DNA of 64,000 bases from NCBI RefSeq assembly GCF_965198245.1, contig NZ_OZ240249.1:1612001-1676000 (forward strand), read 5' to 3'. Made by a program: the position numbers and the translations under genes. The DNA comes from Poriferisodalis sp965198245. Its GTDB lineage: Bacteria > Actinomycetota > Acidimicrobiia > Acidimicrobiales > Poriferisodalaceae. Positions 34,341-42,194 of the stretch are shown here, piece by piece; the stretch's first letter is position 1; the number at the start of each line of letters is the position of its first letter. Below the pieces are notes generated by a model. It was not told the origin of the DNA, made no database searches, and saw only the letters and a program-made list of their open reading frames with translations.

Positions 34341-34719
34341 TCACCCATGCTCGGCGAGGTGATCGAGCAACAGCTCGGTGAAAGCGCCGGGCGCTTCGTC
34401 GGTGACGAAGTGGTTGACGCCCGGAAATGGGAATCGACTAGAGCAACGACTGGGGCGGCGCGGGTGCCTGCTGGGTGCTCGAGATGTTGTCGATGCCGTC
34501 GGGGCGGGCACCTGCGGAGTAGCCACGCTGATCGGGCGCGCATGCCCGGTACCCCGCCGCCGCAAGTGCGGTCAATTCGGCACGCCAGGTGTGGCGAGTC
34601 TGAGGAAAGCCATGCAACAGCAGGACTGCGGGTCCCTCAGCCGGGCCCGCGGTATCGACGGTGAATCGAAGCCCGTTCACCTCGATAACCGTGTTAGGGA
34701 CTGCTGTGGGATCTGCCAT
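34341..34719 (-). pseudogene. Decayed alpha/beta hydrolase with large internal deletion
   Basis: ATG 34719 opens a normal alpha/beta-hydrolase N-terminus: VIEVNGLRFTVDTAGPAEGP, then AVLLLHGFPQTRHTW and APDQRGYSAGARPDGID. The frame then leaves the family and stops at 34438. In another frame, 34341-34430 reads FPFPGVNHFVTDEAPGAFTE and LLLDHLAEHG, the normal C-terminal end with the catalytic His region. About 180 residues, including the nucleophile elbow, are missing between the two. It is a deletion-plus-frameshift remnant of an epoxide-hydrolase-like gene beside tRNA-Val. Confidence 0.8.
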
Positions 34720-34905
34720 GGTCCTTGCCTCTTCCGCCGCTAGATGGGCGCACAGCATGCCGCACCGGCTGCGACCGTGAGTGGCGTTCAGGGGGGCCGA
34801 CCTGAACACTCGCCTACGATCATGCCAGCGACTGAAGTCGCCCCCCGAAGCGCTCGGCGAAGTGTGCTGCCGGAGCGCCGCCAGAACCGGGCCGCGGAGG
34901 CCAGG

Positions 34906-35961
34906 GTGATCATCGACTGCCACGGCCACTACACCACAGCCCCTCCACAACTTGGCGGCTACCGCGCCACCCAGCGCGCCGGCTTCGAAGCTGACCCGGC
35001 CCACGTCGGCACTAAGGGTGTGCTCGACATCAGCGACGACGAGATTCGCGAGAGCATCGAGCAGAACCAGCTGCGCCTGCAACGCGAGCGCGGCTCGGAC
35101 CTCACCATCTTCTCGCCACGGGCCTCAGCCATGGGCCATCACGAAGGCAACGAGCACACGTCGCGGTTCTGGTCCGAGCATTGCAACGAGCTCATCCGCC
35201 GGGTCTGCGATCTATTCCCGGAGAACTTCGTACCGGTCTGCCAGCTGCCTCAGTCACCCGGTGTTCCGATCGACGGCTCGGTGCGCGAGCTGCGCCGCTG
35301 CGTCACCGAGATGGGCTTCGTCGGCTGCAACGTCAATCCCGATCCCTCCGGCGGCTTCTGGACCGGCCCGCCTCTGGGCGACCGTTACTGGTGGCCGCTG
35401 TGGGAGGCCATGACAGAGCTCGATGTGCCGGCGATGATCCACGTCAGCGATACCTGCAATCCGAACTTCCACACGACCAGTTCGCACTACCTCGGGGCCG
35501 ACACCACGGCATTTGTCCAGATGATGATGTCCGATCTGTTCGTCGACCATCCCGACGTGAAGTTCGTGATCCCTCACGGCGGGGGAGCAGTGCCGTACCA
35601 CTGGGGCCGATTCCGTGGCATGGCGCAGGACAGGGGCCTTCAGCCGCTCGATGAGTTGCTGCTGGGCAATGTGTTCTTTGACACCTGCGTGTACCACCAG
35701 GCCGGCATCGACGTGCTTGTCGAAGTGATTCCCCAACAGAACATCCTGTTCGCGTCCGAGATGGTGGGGGCCGTGCGGGGCATCGACCCGACCACGGGAT
35801 TCAACTTCGACGACACCAAGCGCTACATCGACGCGGCCGATCTCACCGATGAGGCCCGCCGCATGATCTTCAGTGAGAACGCCTTGCGGGTGTACCCACG
35901 CCTGGCCGGCGCGCTGGAAGCCCAAGAGCAAATCGCTCAGACAGCAGGCCAGGAGGACTGA
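34906..35961 (+). CDS. ligJ: 4-oxalomesaconate hydratase (LigJ-type amidohydrolase)
   Basis: About 351 residues of the amidohydrolase/ACMSD superfamily. It adds water to 4-oxalomesaconate in the protocatechuate 4,5-cleavage pathway. The metal HxH is His6/His8 (MIIDCHGHYTTAPPQ). Further landmarks are ELRRCVTEMGFVGCNVNPDP, IPHGGGAVPYHWGRF and a late ASEMVGAVRGIDPTTG, which match the LigJ subgroup as I know it. GTG 34906 has GCGGAGG upstream. The next gene, LigK-like, overlaps by one base. The pairing supports the assignment strongly. Confidence 0.85.
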   Translation: MIIDCHGHYTTAPPQLGGYRATQRAGFEADPAHVGTKGVLDISDDEIRESIEQNQLRLQRERGSDLTIFSPRASAMGHHEGNEHTSRFWSEHCNELIRRVCDLFPENFVPVCQLPQSPGVPIDGSVRELRRCVTEMGFVGCNVNPDPSGGFWTGPPLGDRYWWPLWEAMTELDVPAMIHVSDTCNPNFHTTSSHYLGADTTAFVQMMMSDLFVDHPDVKFVIPHGGGAVPYHWGRFRGMAQDRGLQPLDELLLGNVFFDTCVYHQAGIDVLVEVIPQQNILFASEMVGAVRGIDPTTGFNFDDTKRYIDAADLTDEARRMIFSENALRVYPRLAGALEAQEQIAQTAGQED

Positions 35962-36644
35962 TGGCTGCTCGACACGTTGTCATCCGCACGATCGAACGGA
36001 CGGATTCAGCGAACATCGCGGGCTTGGGCGAGGCCGGCACGGCCACCGTGCACGAAGCCATCGGCCGCCGCGGCTACCTCGGTCCTGAATTGCAGCCCAT
36101 CCAGCAGGGCATCAAGGTGGCAGGTTCAGCCGTGACGGTGATGTCCCACCCAGGCGACAACATCATGATTCACGCGGCGGTCGACGTGTGCGAGCCGGGC
36201 GACATCCTGGTCGTCACCAACACGGCGCCGTCGACACATGGCATGTTCGGCGACCTGCTGGCGTCGTCGCTCATGGCTCGCGGCGTGGTGGGACTCGTGA
36301 TGGATGCCGGGGTCCGCGACACGATGGATCTGCGGGCAATGGGCTTCGCCGTGTGGACCCGGCACGTGTCGTGCGAAGGCACGGTCAAGAACACGCCAGG
36401 CTCAGTCAACGTGCCGATCAGCATCAATGGCGTGATCATCAATCCGGGTGATGTGATCTGCGCCGACGATGACGGCGTCGTTGCCGTGCCGCGGGGCGAG
36501 GCCGCATGGGCACTTGACCAATCGAACGCCCGCCTCGCCAACGAAAAAGGCAGCCGGGCTCGCCTGCAAGCCGGGGAATTGGGGCTCGACATGTACGGGC
36601 TGCGCCAGAAGCTCGTCGAACTCGGTGTGGAGTGGGTCGATTAA
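35961..36644 (+). CDS. ligK: 4-carboxy-4-hydroxy-2-oxoadipate aldolase (LigK, RraA-like)
   Basis: 227 residues. This is the class II aldolase that splits 4-carboxy-4-hydroxy-2-oxoadipate into pyruvate and oxaloacetate. Family blocks are GTATVHEAIGRRGYLGP, THGMFGDLLASSLMARG and VMDAGVRDTMDL; the last holds the catalytic Arg and metal-binding Asp. TRHVSCEGTVKNTPGSVNVP also fits. ATG 35961 follows AGGAGG and overlaps the ligJ stop by one base. Confidence 0.9.
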   Translation: MAARHVVIRTIERTDSANIAGLGEAGTATVHEAIGRRGYLGPELQPIQQGIKVAGSAVTVMSHPGDNIMIHAAVDVCEPGDILVVTNTAPSTHGMFGDLLASSLMARGVVGLVMDAGVRDTMDLRAMGFAVWTRHVSCEGTVKNTPGSVNVPISINGVIINPGDVICADDDGVVAVPRGEAAWALDQSNARLANEKGSRARLQAGELGLDMYGLRQKLVELGVEWVD

Positions 36645-36666
36645 TCACGAAGAGCAGAATCACGTC

Positions 36667-36830
36667 ATGACGGCTGAGGTCATCGTCACCGGGACGGGTT
36701 CCCCTATCCCTGACGCTGAACGCGCAGGCCCCGGTGTGCTCGTGCGCTACGGCGACATGACGCTGCAGTTCGATGCCGGCCGGTCAACCGTGCAGCGGCT
36801 GGCAGGCACCGGCGCCTCGCATCGAGCGCC
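36667..36830 (+). pseudogene. Truncated MBL-fold (RNase Z-like) hydrolase
   Basis: From ATG 36667 the frame reads MTAEVIVTGTGSPIPDAERA, then GPGVLVRYGDMTLQFDAGRS and TVQRLAGTGAS. This is the first two strands of an RNase Z/arylsulfatase-like metallo-beta-lactamase domain. It breaks off just before the expected metal motif HxHxDH. The frame runs on into the ATPase gene in the wrong register. The rest of the domain does not reappear after that module, so the gene was cut by an insertion with deletion. Confidence 0.8.
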
Positions 36831-36872
36831 TGAGCTAACCGGTTCCAGAATGTCCACGGGCACTCTGACCTC

Positions 36873-38372
36873 ATGGGCATTTCCGTCGAGGTGCACAATC
36901 TCGGCCCACTCGAGTCGGCCCGGATCGAACTCGCTGACCTCAATGTGCTCGTCGGCGAGAACAATACGGGTAAGAGCTTCTTTGCCACTGTGCTTCACCG
37001 CGTCGCCGCGTCCGCCGATGCATCCAATGCACCAGCTCGGCGAGACTTTGACGAGATCCCGGACCAGTTTCGAGACCTGATCGCCAAGCTCCTGCCCCTT
37101 GCGAGCAGTCAGGATCAAGCGCGTCTAGCGAAGGAGTTTCAACCCGACAAGAGCACGATGCGGTGGCTCGAAGCGGTTGCGACCGACCTTCTGAGGTCGT
37201 TTGGGAACGAGATCCGGCACGGGGTTGCAAGTGCGTACGGAACCACTCCCAGCGCGCTGCGCCGCCGGACCCTCACGGGTCCCGCTCCCGACTCATTCGT
37301 CCGCGTCGCTGAGAATGAAGATGCCATGGGCATGTCCTGGTCGGTTCTCGTCGGATTCGATTCCGATGACACCTATAGCGAGGACATCGATAGCGACGGC
37401 ATTGAGGTAGCGCCTCCGAGCGTGAGCGCATGGCTCGCTCAGCTACTCGATGACGGCAACTTGGGCTTCGCGATGCGGTTCCTGTCGCCCGAGCGCATCG
37501 GTGCCGAACCTGAGCCTGCCGACATCACGAACGCTTGTTGGCGCCTGTTGATTGCAGCCGGCCGAGCAATCCTTCTCGCCGGCTGTCCGGTGGAAGCAGT
37601 GCATCTTCCTGCCGAGCGAGGCGGCATCGTTCAGAACGGCCGCGTGCTCGTGAGTCGGGCTCTCAGACAGATGACGCATCTTCCGTCAAGGCAGCCTCGC
37701 GACCCACATATGACCCGCACAACTATCGACTTGCTCGGACACGTCATATTGACCGGTACTCCATCGCCCGCGGGAACGCCTGGTTCCGAGTTGGCCGGGC
37801 TCGCCGCCTCCTTCGAACAACAGCTGGGCGCTTCGATCGAACTCGAAGACGAAGGCTGGGACATTCCCGCGATTATCGCCGTGACACCTGAAGGCAGATT
37901 CCCGCTGGCGCAGGCCTCGTCGATGTTGTCCGAGTTGGCGCCGCTGCTGCTCGTGGTCAAGCATCGGCTTGCCAGCGAGCACTGCTTGACGATCGACGAG
38001 CCGGAGGCGCATTTGCACCCTGAGGTTCAGCGCCAGGTCGCCTCATTCTTGGCGCAGCTTGCCACTGTTGGCACCACGGTCATACTGACCACGCATTCCA
38101 ATTTCTTCGTCGGCCAGCTCAACAACCACATACGCGCCCACGCGCTGGCACAACTTCCGTCGCCACCCGACATGTTGCCGACGCCTTCCATCGACCCTGC
38201 TGACGTTCGTGCGCTGTGGTTTTCGCGTGGCAAGGGCGGGTGTGTCGCGGAGTCGATTGCGGTCGACCGAAGCGACGGCATCAACCAAGGTGTCTTCACC
38301 GGCGCAATGAGAGAGATGCACATCGAGACGGCGGGCACGATCAATCCCCTGCTCGAAGTCCCGGTCGATTAG
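36873..38372 (+). CDS. OLD/RecF-like AAA ATPase of a candidate two-gene defence module
   Basis: 499 residues with the SMC/RecF/OLD-type ATPase layout. Walker A is GENNTGKS at 28-35. A long insert of about 300 residues follows, then an ABC-like signature region (ASSMLSELAPLLL), Walker B CLTIDEPEAHLHPEVQ (about 370-385) and the switch TTHSNFF. No TOPRIM domain is present, unlike true OLD nucleases. Its stop is directly followed by the ATG of a small putative nuclease. G+C is visibly lower than in neighbours, and the gene begins where an MBL gene is truncated. Such ATPase plus nuclease pairs are typical of anti-phage systems (for example Septu, Gabija, PARIS), but I cannot match this pair to a named one. 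Confidence 0.72.
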   Translation: MGISVEVHNLGPLESARIELADLNVLVGENNTGKSFFATVLHRVAASADASNAPARRDFDEIPDQFRDLIAKLLPLASSQDQARLAKEFQPDKSTMRWLEAVATDLLRSFGNEIRHGVASAYGTTPSALRRRTLTGPAPDSFVRVAENEDAMGMSWSVLVGFDSDDTYSEDIDSDGIEVAPPSVSAWLAQLLDDGNLGFAMRFLSPERIGAEPEPADITNACWRLLIAAGRAILLAGCPVEAVHLPAERGGIVQNGRVLVSRALRQMTHLPSRQPRDPHMTRTTIDLLGHVILTGTPSPAGTPGSELAGLAASFEQQLGASIELEDEGWDIPAIIAVTPEGRFPLAQASSMLSELAPLLLVVKHRLASEHCLTIDEPEAHLHPEVQRQVASFLAQLATVGTTVILTTHSNFFVGQLNNHIRAHALAQLPSPPDMLPTPSIDPADVRALWFSRGKGGCVAESIAVDRSDGINQGVFTGAMREMHIETAGTINPLLEVPVD

Positions 38373-38933
38373 ATGGCCGCCGGTGCCGGCGTGCCTCCGT
38401 GTGAGCTGGCCGATTGTCCCGTCTGTGTCGTCCGCAGGGGATTGTTGGCGGTAGGCGCACGCGATTGGGGCGATGCCACTCTCTTCGATGATGACACTCC
38501 GGGTGATGTCCAATGCGAGGTCACTATCTGTGACCAAGATGACTGTTTGTGCCAATCGCGCCTCAAGATCGATGAAGACCGAGCGGCATACAGGGCAACT
38601 GCGGGTCGGTCAGAGGACACGAAAATGTGCGACTTCGCAGTGATCGCTGTGCTGCCTGAACGGAACATCGCCGCAGCAGTGGAGCTCAAGCTCGGTATCG
38701 CGCCGTGGCCTCGCTTTGGAGATCAGCTCCAAGAAGGTCTTCGGGTCCTCCATGACGAGTTCGGCCAGGCGGGCGCGCCGAGCGCTCCCAAGGCGTACCT
38801 CGCCGTCGGGAAGGAGCGCCATGAAATGCAGGAGTTCCTCGACGCCGAGGGAGTCCGGTTGGACTACGGACCGCGCCAGGTGCTGATCGAAGTGATCGAT
38901 TGTGGTTCCTGCATTAACGTTTCCGAGGCGTGA
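38373..38933 (+). CDS. Small Cys-rich putative PD-(D/E)XK nuclease, partner of the ATPase
   Basis: 186 residues not recognised as a known family. The start is ATG right after the ATPase TAG, with no gap. The N-terminal half has Cys at 10, 15, 18, 48, 53, 58 and 60 (CELADCPVCVV; CEVTICDQDDCLCQ), so a zinc or iron-sulphur cluster is plausible. The second half shows a PD-(D/E)XK-like order: D87 in MCDFAVIAV, E104-L-K106 in AAVELKLG, then Q118 in DQLQEGLRVL. That is inference from spacing, not proof. Together with the ATPase it forms a compact two-gene unit. Confidence 0.55.
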   Translation: MAAGAGVPPCELADCPVCVVRRGLLAVGARDWGDATLFDDDTPGDVQCEVTICDQDDCLCQSRLKIDEDRAAYRATAGRSEDTKMCDFAVIAVLPERNIAAAVELKLGIAPWPRFGDQLQEGLRVLHDEFGQAGAPSAPKAYLAVGKERHEMQEFLDAEGVRLDYGPRQVLIEVIDCGSCINVSEA

Positions 38934-38989
38934 GCAGGCCTTCCGGAATCCTTGCGGAGTAACGCGTCACGGGTCATAGCATCGGAGCG

Positions 38990-40078
38990 ATGTCGGCAGG
39001 CGTGCGCTGCATGGTCATGCGGGGCGGCACATCCAAGGGTGCGTACTTCATGGCCGACGAGTTGCCTGACGATCCCGACGAGCGCGATGTGCTGCTGGCG
39101 CGGATTATGGGCTCGCCCGACCCGCGCCAGATCGACGGCATCGGCGGGGCGCATCCGCTGACCTCGAAGGTGGCCGTGGTGTCGCGGTCCGAGGATTCCG
39201 AGGCTGATGTGGACTACCTGTTCCTGCAGGTCGGCGTCGAGGATGGCTCGGTCAGCGACCGGCAGAACTGCGGCAACCTGCTGGCCGGCGTCGGGCACTT
39301 CGCCATCGAGCGGGGCCTGATCGCCGCTTCGGGTACGCAGGCGCAGGTGCGCATCCGCATGGTGAACAGCGACTCGCTGGCAACGGCGACGTTTCCGCTG
39401 GACAGAGGCCGTCCAGTCTATGACGGCGAGACGGCGATCTCGGGAGTGCCAGGCACCGCAGCGGAGGTTCGCCTGGACTTCGCAGACACTGCCGGCTCGA
39501 CATGCGGCGCGCTGCTGCCGACCGGCGCGGCGGCCGACGTGATCGACGGCGTCGAGATGACCTGTGTGGACAACGGCATGCCGACCGTGGTGCTGCGGGC
39601 GGCAGATCTCCAGATCGCAGGAGACGAGGATCCAGCGGTGCTGGAAGCCAATCAGCCGTTCCGGGAGCGGCTCGAGAGCATCCGTTGTCAGGCGGGCAAG
39701 CTGATGAACCTCGGCGACGTGAGCGGAACGACGGTGCCGAAGATGACGCTGGTGTCGGCACCCCGAGCGGGCGGCAGCATCTGCACGCGGACATTCATCC
39801 CGCACCGCTGCCATGACGCCATCGGTGTGCTGGGCGCGGTCAGCGTGGCGACGGCACTGCGGCTGCCCGGCGGCACCGGCTCGGAGTTGCTGGGGCCCCG
39901 AACTGACCCGGTTCTCGTCCAGATGGAGCACCCGACGGGCATTTTCGCCGCACAGGTGGAGCTCGCGGACGGTCCGGACGGCCCGGTCGTGGGGCGCTCA
40001 GGCATCGTCCGCACAGCCCGAAAATTGTTCGACGGTGTTGTCTTCCCGAGCAGCGCAGCGATTCCCCGGGGCTCCTGA
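38990..40078 (+). CDS. ligU: PrpF family tautomerase, likely 4-oxalomesaconate tautomerase
   Basis: 362 residues. Family blocks: VMRGGTSKGAYFMADELPDD, MGSPDPRQIDGIGGAHPLTS, CGNLLAGVGHFAIERG and NGMPTVVLRAADL. Among lig genes the expected role is the 1,3-allylic isomerisation or tautomerisation of 4-oxalomesaconate, as for LigU or GalD. Its stop overlaps the LigI start by one base (TGATG), so the two are coupled. It starts 56 bases after the putative nuclease gene. A PrpF role in methylaconitate isomerisation is the alternative. Confidence 0.82.
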   Translation: MSAGVRCMVMRGGTSKGAYFMADELPDDPDERDVLLARIMGSPDPRQIDGIGGAHPLTSKVAVVSRSEDSEADVDYLFLQVGVEDGSVSDRQNCGNLLAGVGHFAIERGLIAASGTQAQVRIRMVNSDSLATATFPLDRGRPVYDGETAISGVPGTAAEVRLDFADTAGSTCGALLPTGAAADVIDGVEMTCVDNGMPTVVLRAADLQIAGDEDPAVLEANQPFRERLESIRCQAGKLMNLGDVSGTTVPKMTLVSAPRAGGSICTRTFIPHRCHDAIGVLGAVSVATALRLPGGTGSELLGPRTDPVLVQMEHPTGIFAAQVELADGPDGPVVGRSGIVRTARKLFDGVVFPSSAAIPRGS

Positions 40079-40950
40079 TGCAACCCACGATCCTGCCGCC
40101 GCATCCCTCGCCGCACGCACCGGCAGCGTTCACGCCACCGCCCGGCGCGACCGATGCGCATTGCCACATCTTCGGGCCTGCGCACCGGTTCCCCTTCGCG
40201 CTCGAGGCCACCTACACCCCGCCCGACTCCGGCATCGACGACTTCGAGGTGCTGCAGGAGCGCTTGGGGTTGTCGCGGGCGGTCTTTGTGCAGGCAAGCT
40301 GCCACGGCACCGACAACGCGGCCATGGTGGATGCGCTCGTGCGGGGCAAGGGCCGCTATGCGGGCGTCGCGATGATCGACGAGTCGTTCAGCGAGGCCGA
40401 CATCGCAGCGTTGCACGACGCAGGCGTGCGAGGAACCCGCTTCAACTTCGTGGCCCACCTCGGTGGTGCGCCCGACCTCGACGTGTTCTGGCGGCTTGTG
40501 GACCGGGTGCAGCCCTTCGGCTGGCACATCGTGCTGCACTTCGACGCGAAGGATCTGCCGACCTACGCTTGGCTGCTCGACCGCATGCCGTGCCCTTATG
40601 TCATCGACCACATGGCCCGGGTGGACGCGGCGGCTGGGGCGGGACAGGAGCCATTCGCAGCCCTGCTCGGGCTGATGTGCGATGAGCGCGCCTGGGTGAA
40701 GGTGTCCGGTGCAGAACGGCTCACAGCCGGCGGGACTCCGCCCTATGACGATGTCGTGCCCTACGCGCAGGCGCTCATCGCTGTGGCACCCGACCGGATC
40801 CTGTGGGGCACCGACTGGCCCCATCCCAACGTGCGGCACATGCCCGACGACGGCGACCTGGTGGACGTGCTGGCTGCGTTCGCCCCCGACGAGCAGACCC
40901 GAAACCGGATCCTGGCCACCAACCCCGAGACGCTCTACGACTTCGGCTGA
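40078..40950 (+). CDS. ligI: 2-pyrone-4,6-dicarboxylate lactonase
   Basis: 290 residues, an amidohydrolase that opens 2-pyrone-4,6-dicarboxylate to 4-oxalomesaconate. TDAHCHIFGPAHRFPF holds His28/His30. The middle has GVRGTRFNFVAHLGG. The C-terminal WGTDWPHPNV holds the catalytic Asp near 245, and the sequence ends with NRILATNPETLYDFG. These match LigI closely in order and length. It is coupled to the PrpF gene by a one-base overlap. Confidence 0.92.
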   Translation: MQPTILPPHPSPHAPAAFTPPPGATDAHCHIFGPAHRFPFALEATYTPPDSGIDDFEVLQERLGLSRAVFVQASCHGTDNAAMVDALVRGKGRYAGVAMIDESFSEADIAALHDAGVRGTRFNFVAHLGGAPDLDVFWRLVDRVQPFGWHIVLHFDAKDLPTYAWLLDRMPCPYVIDHMARVDAAAGAGQEPFAALLGLMCDERAWVKVSGAERLTAGGTPPYDDVVPYAQALIAVAPDRILWGTDWPHPNVRHMPDDGDLVDVLAAFAPDEQTRNRILATNPETLYDFG

Positions 40951-40959
40951 GAGGCCGTG

Positions 40960-41164
40960 CGTTCACCCGGAGGTCTCGGATCGCCAGTGATTCGAACAGG
41001 AGTCCGAGCAGCTCTAGGTCACGCTTGAGGCGCCACGGTGCAGCTCGTAGAGCCGCGACCGCGAGCGATGGGTCGACAAAGTGGCGCTTGCTTGACCGTC
41101 TCAGTCGCTAGCGGGACCGCAGCCGGGCCGACCACTCCGGCTGATCCTCGATGTCATTCGGCAT
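40960..41164 (-). pseudogene. Fragment of a DUF4143-type ATPase
   Basis: The minus-strand frame reads DIEDQPEWSARLRSR, a TAG at 41110-41108, then RLRRSSKRHFVDPSLAVAAL, LKRDLELLGLLFESLAIRDL. This is the middle of the DUF4143 half of an AAA ATPase, where RxxKRHFVDPSLAxAAL and LLFESLxxRDL are standard. Both ends are missing. It belongs to a different subgroup from the intact ATPase at 24002. It lies in the gap between ligI and the broken regulator. Confidence 0.8.
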
Positions 41165-41204
41165 TTTGCAACTATTTGATACAACGATTTGCAACTCGCA
41201 TATC
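41165..41204 (+). promoter_or_regulatory. Candidate promoter with direct repeats before the TetR remnant
   Basis: TTTGCAACT occurs twice (41165-41173 and 41188-41196), 23 bases apart. A TTGATA (41176-41181) and CATATC (41199-41204) stand 17 bases apart as possible -35 and -10 boxes. The patch is very AT-rich for this genome. It would drive the regulator remnant and possibly ligC. Confidence 0.45.
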
Positions 41205-42129
41205 TCGCATCGACTGACGCTTGGCGTCAGCCTCCCTTTGAGCCCTCGCCGCTCTTTGCCGCCATGATCGAGAACCGGGCCGCCGACGCCGGCGAGTCGC
41301 GTGACTCGATCGATGTGATCGCCGAAGTCGCGGCCGTATATGCGCTCCAGCGTGGCTGGTGGGTGTTTCGCGATGTCTTCGAGGTGTCACTTGAAGAATT
41401 CGGGCTCGACCGCCGAGCCATGCGGCTCGAGCTGGCCGAACGCTCGATGCGGATCGTGGATCGATCCTTGCCGGCCGTGGTCAACGTCGCCGAGCTTCCG
41501 CCTGCACGCAACGAGCCACCCCCGGCAGCGGCACCACAAGGGCGCGGGCCAGAAGCGGTGCAGGCGCGCCTGCTGGACGCGGTTCGCGATCTGCTCGCAG
41601 ATCGGTCACCCGCGGATGTGACAGCGAAGGAGATTGTTGCCTCCGCAGGTGTGAACCACGGGCAGATCCACCACTATTTCGGGTCGAAGGAAGCCCTGGC
41701 CGCCTCGACGATTCGCCGGGAAGCGGGACGTTTCGTACTGGTCGGAATGGACGGCGGGCAGCGTTTCCCGGTGCTCGCCGACCCTGAGGTGCGCCCGCCG
41801 CTATGGAGGACGCTCGGCCATCTTGCGATGACGGGAGCGTGGCCCGGCAGCGACCCTTCCTCATCTCCCGTCATCACCGAAATGGTCAGGGTCCTGAGCC
41901 GCACCTTGGACCGGTCGCCGGGCGACCCAGTCGTGCATGCACAGGTCGCAGCGGTCCACAGTCTGCGGCTCGGCTGGGGCTCTTCCGGGACCCTGCCGAG
42001 CACGGACCTGGCGAAGCCCTCGCCGGCGCTGCAGCGGCCAATGCTGAGGCGGCTGATCTCGCCACAGTGCGCACGCGCGTGGCGCGGGTGTCAGCCCGCC
42101 TAGTGGACGAGCGCGCACTAGTGGTCTGA
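41189..42129 (+). pseudogene. Tandem TetR-type regulator, truncated and frameshifted
   Basis: The first part (about 41260-41470) reads as a TetR ligand domain with no preceding helix-turn-helix: ALQRGWWVFRDVFEVSLEEF. Then a full HTH follows: RLLDAVRDLLADRSPADVTA, KEIVASAGVNHGQIHHYFGS. The second ligand domain reaches AAVHSLRLGWG, after which the frame is lost at about 41978. The correct continuation, LFRDPAEHGPGEALA, is in the next frame and ends at 42127-42129. One missing base in the GGGGC run explains this. The two halves are repeats of each other. It is presumably the former regulator of the lig genes. Confidence 0.75.
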
Positions 42130-42194
42130 GGGCTCCTGGGCCCACCGCAGCCGCCGTCTAGGGTCTGCCCCGCCGTTGCGAGCAGGGGAGCGCA

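Noticed and set aside
34744..34905. Upstream extension of the LigJ frame
   Set aside because: The added 54 residues are unconserved in character; the GTG at 34906 has a strong ribosome site and begins directly at the metal-binding strand.
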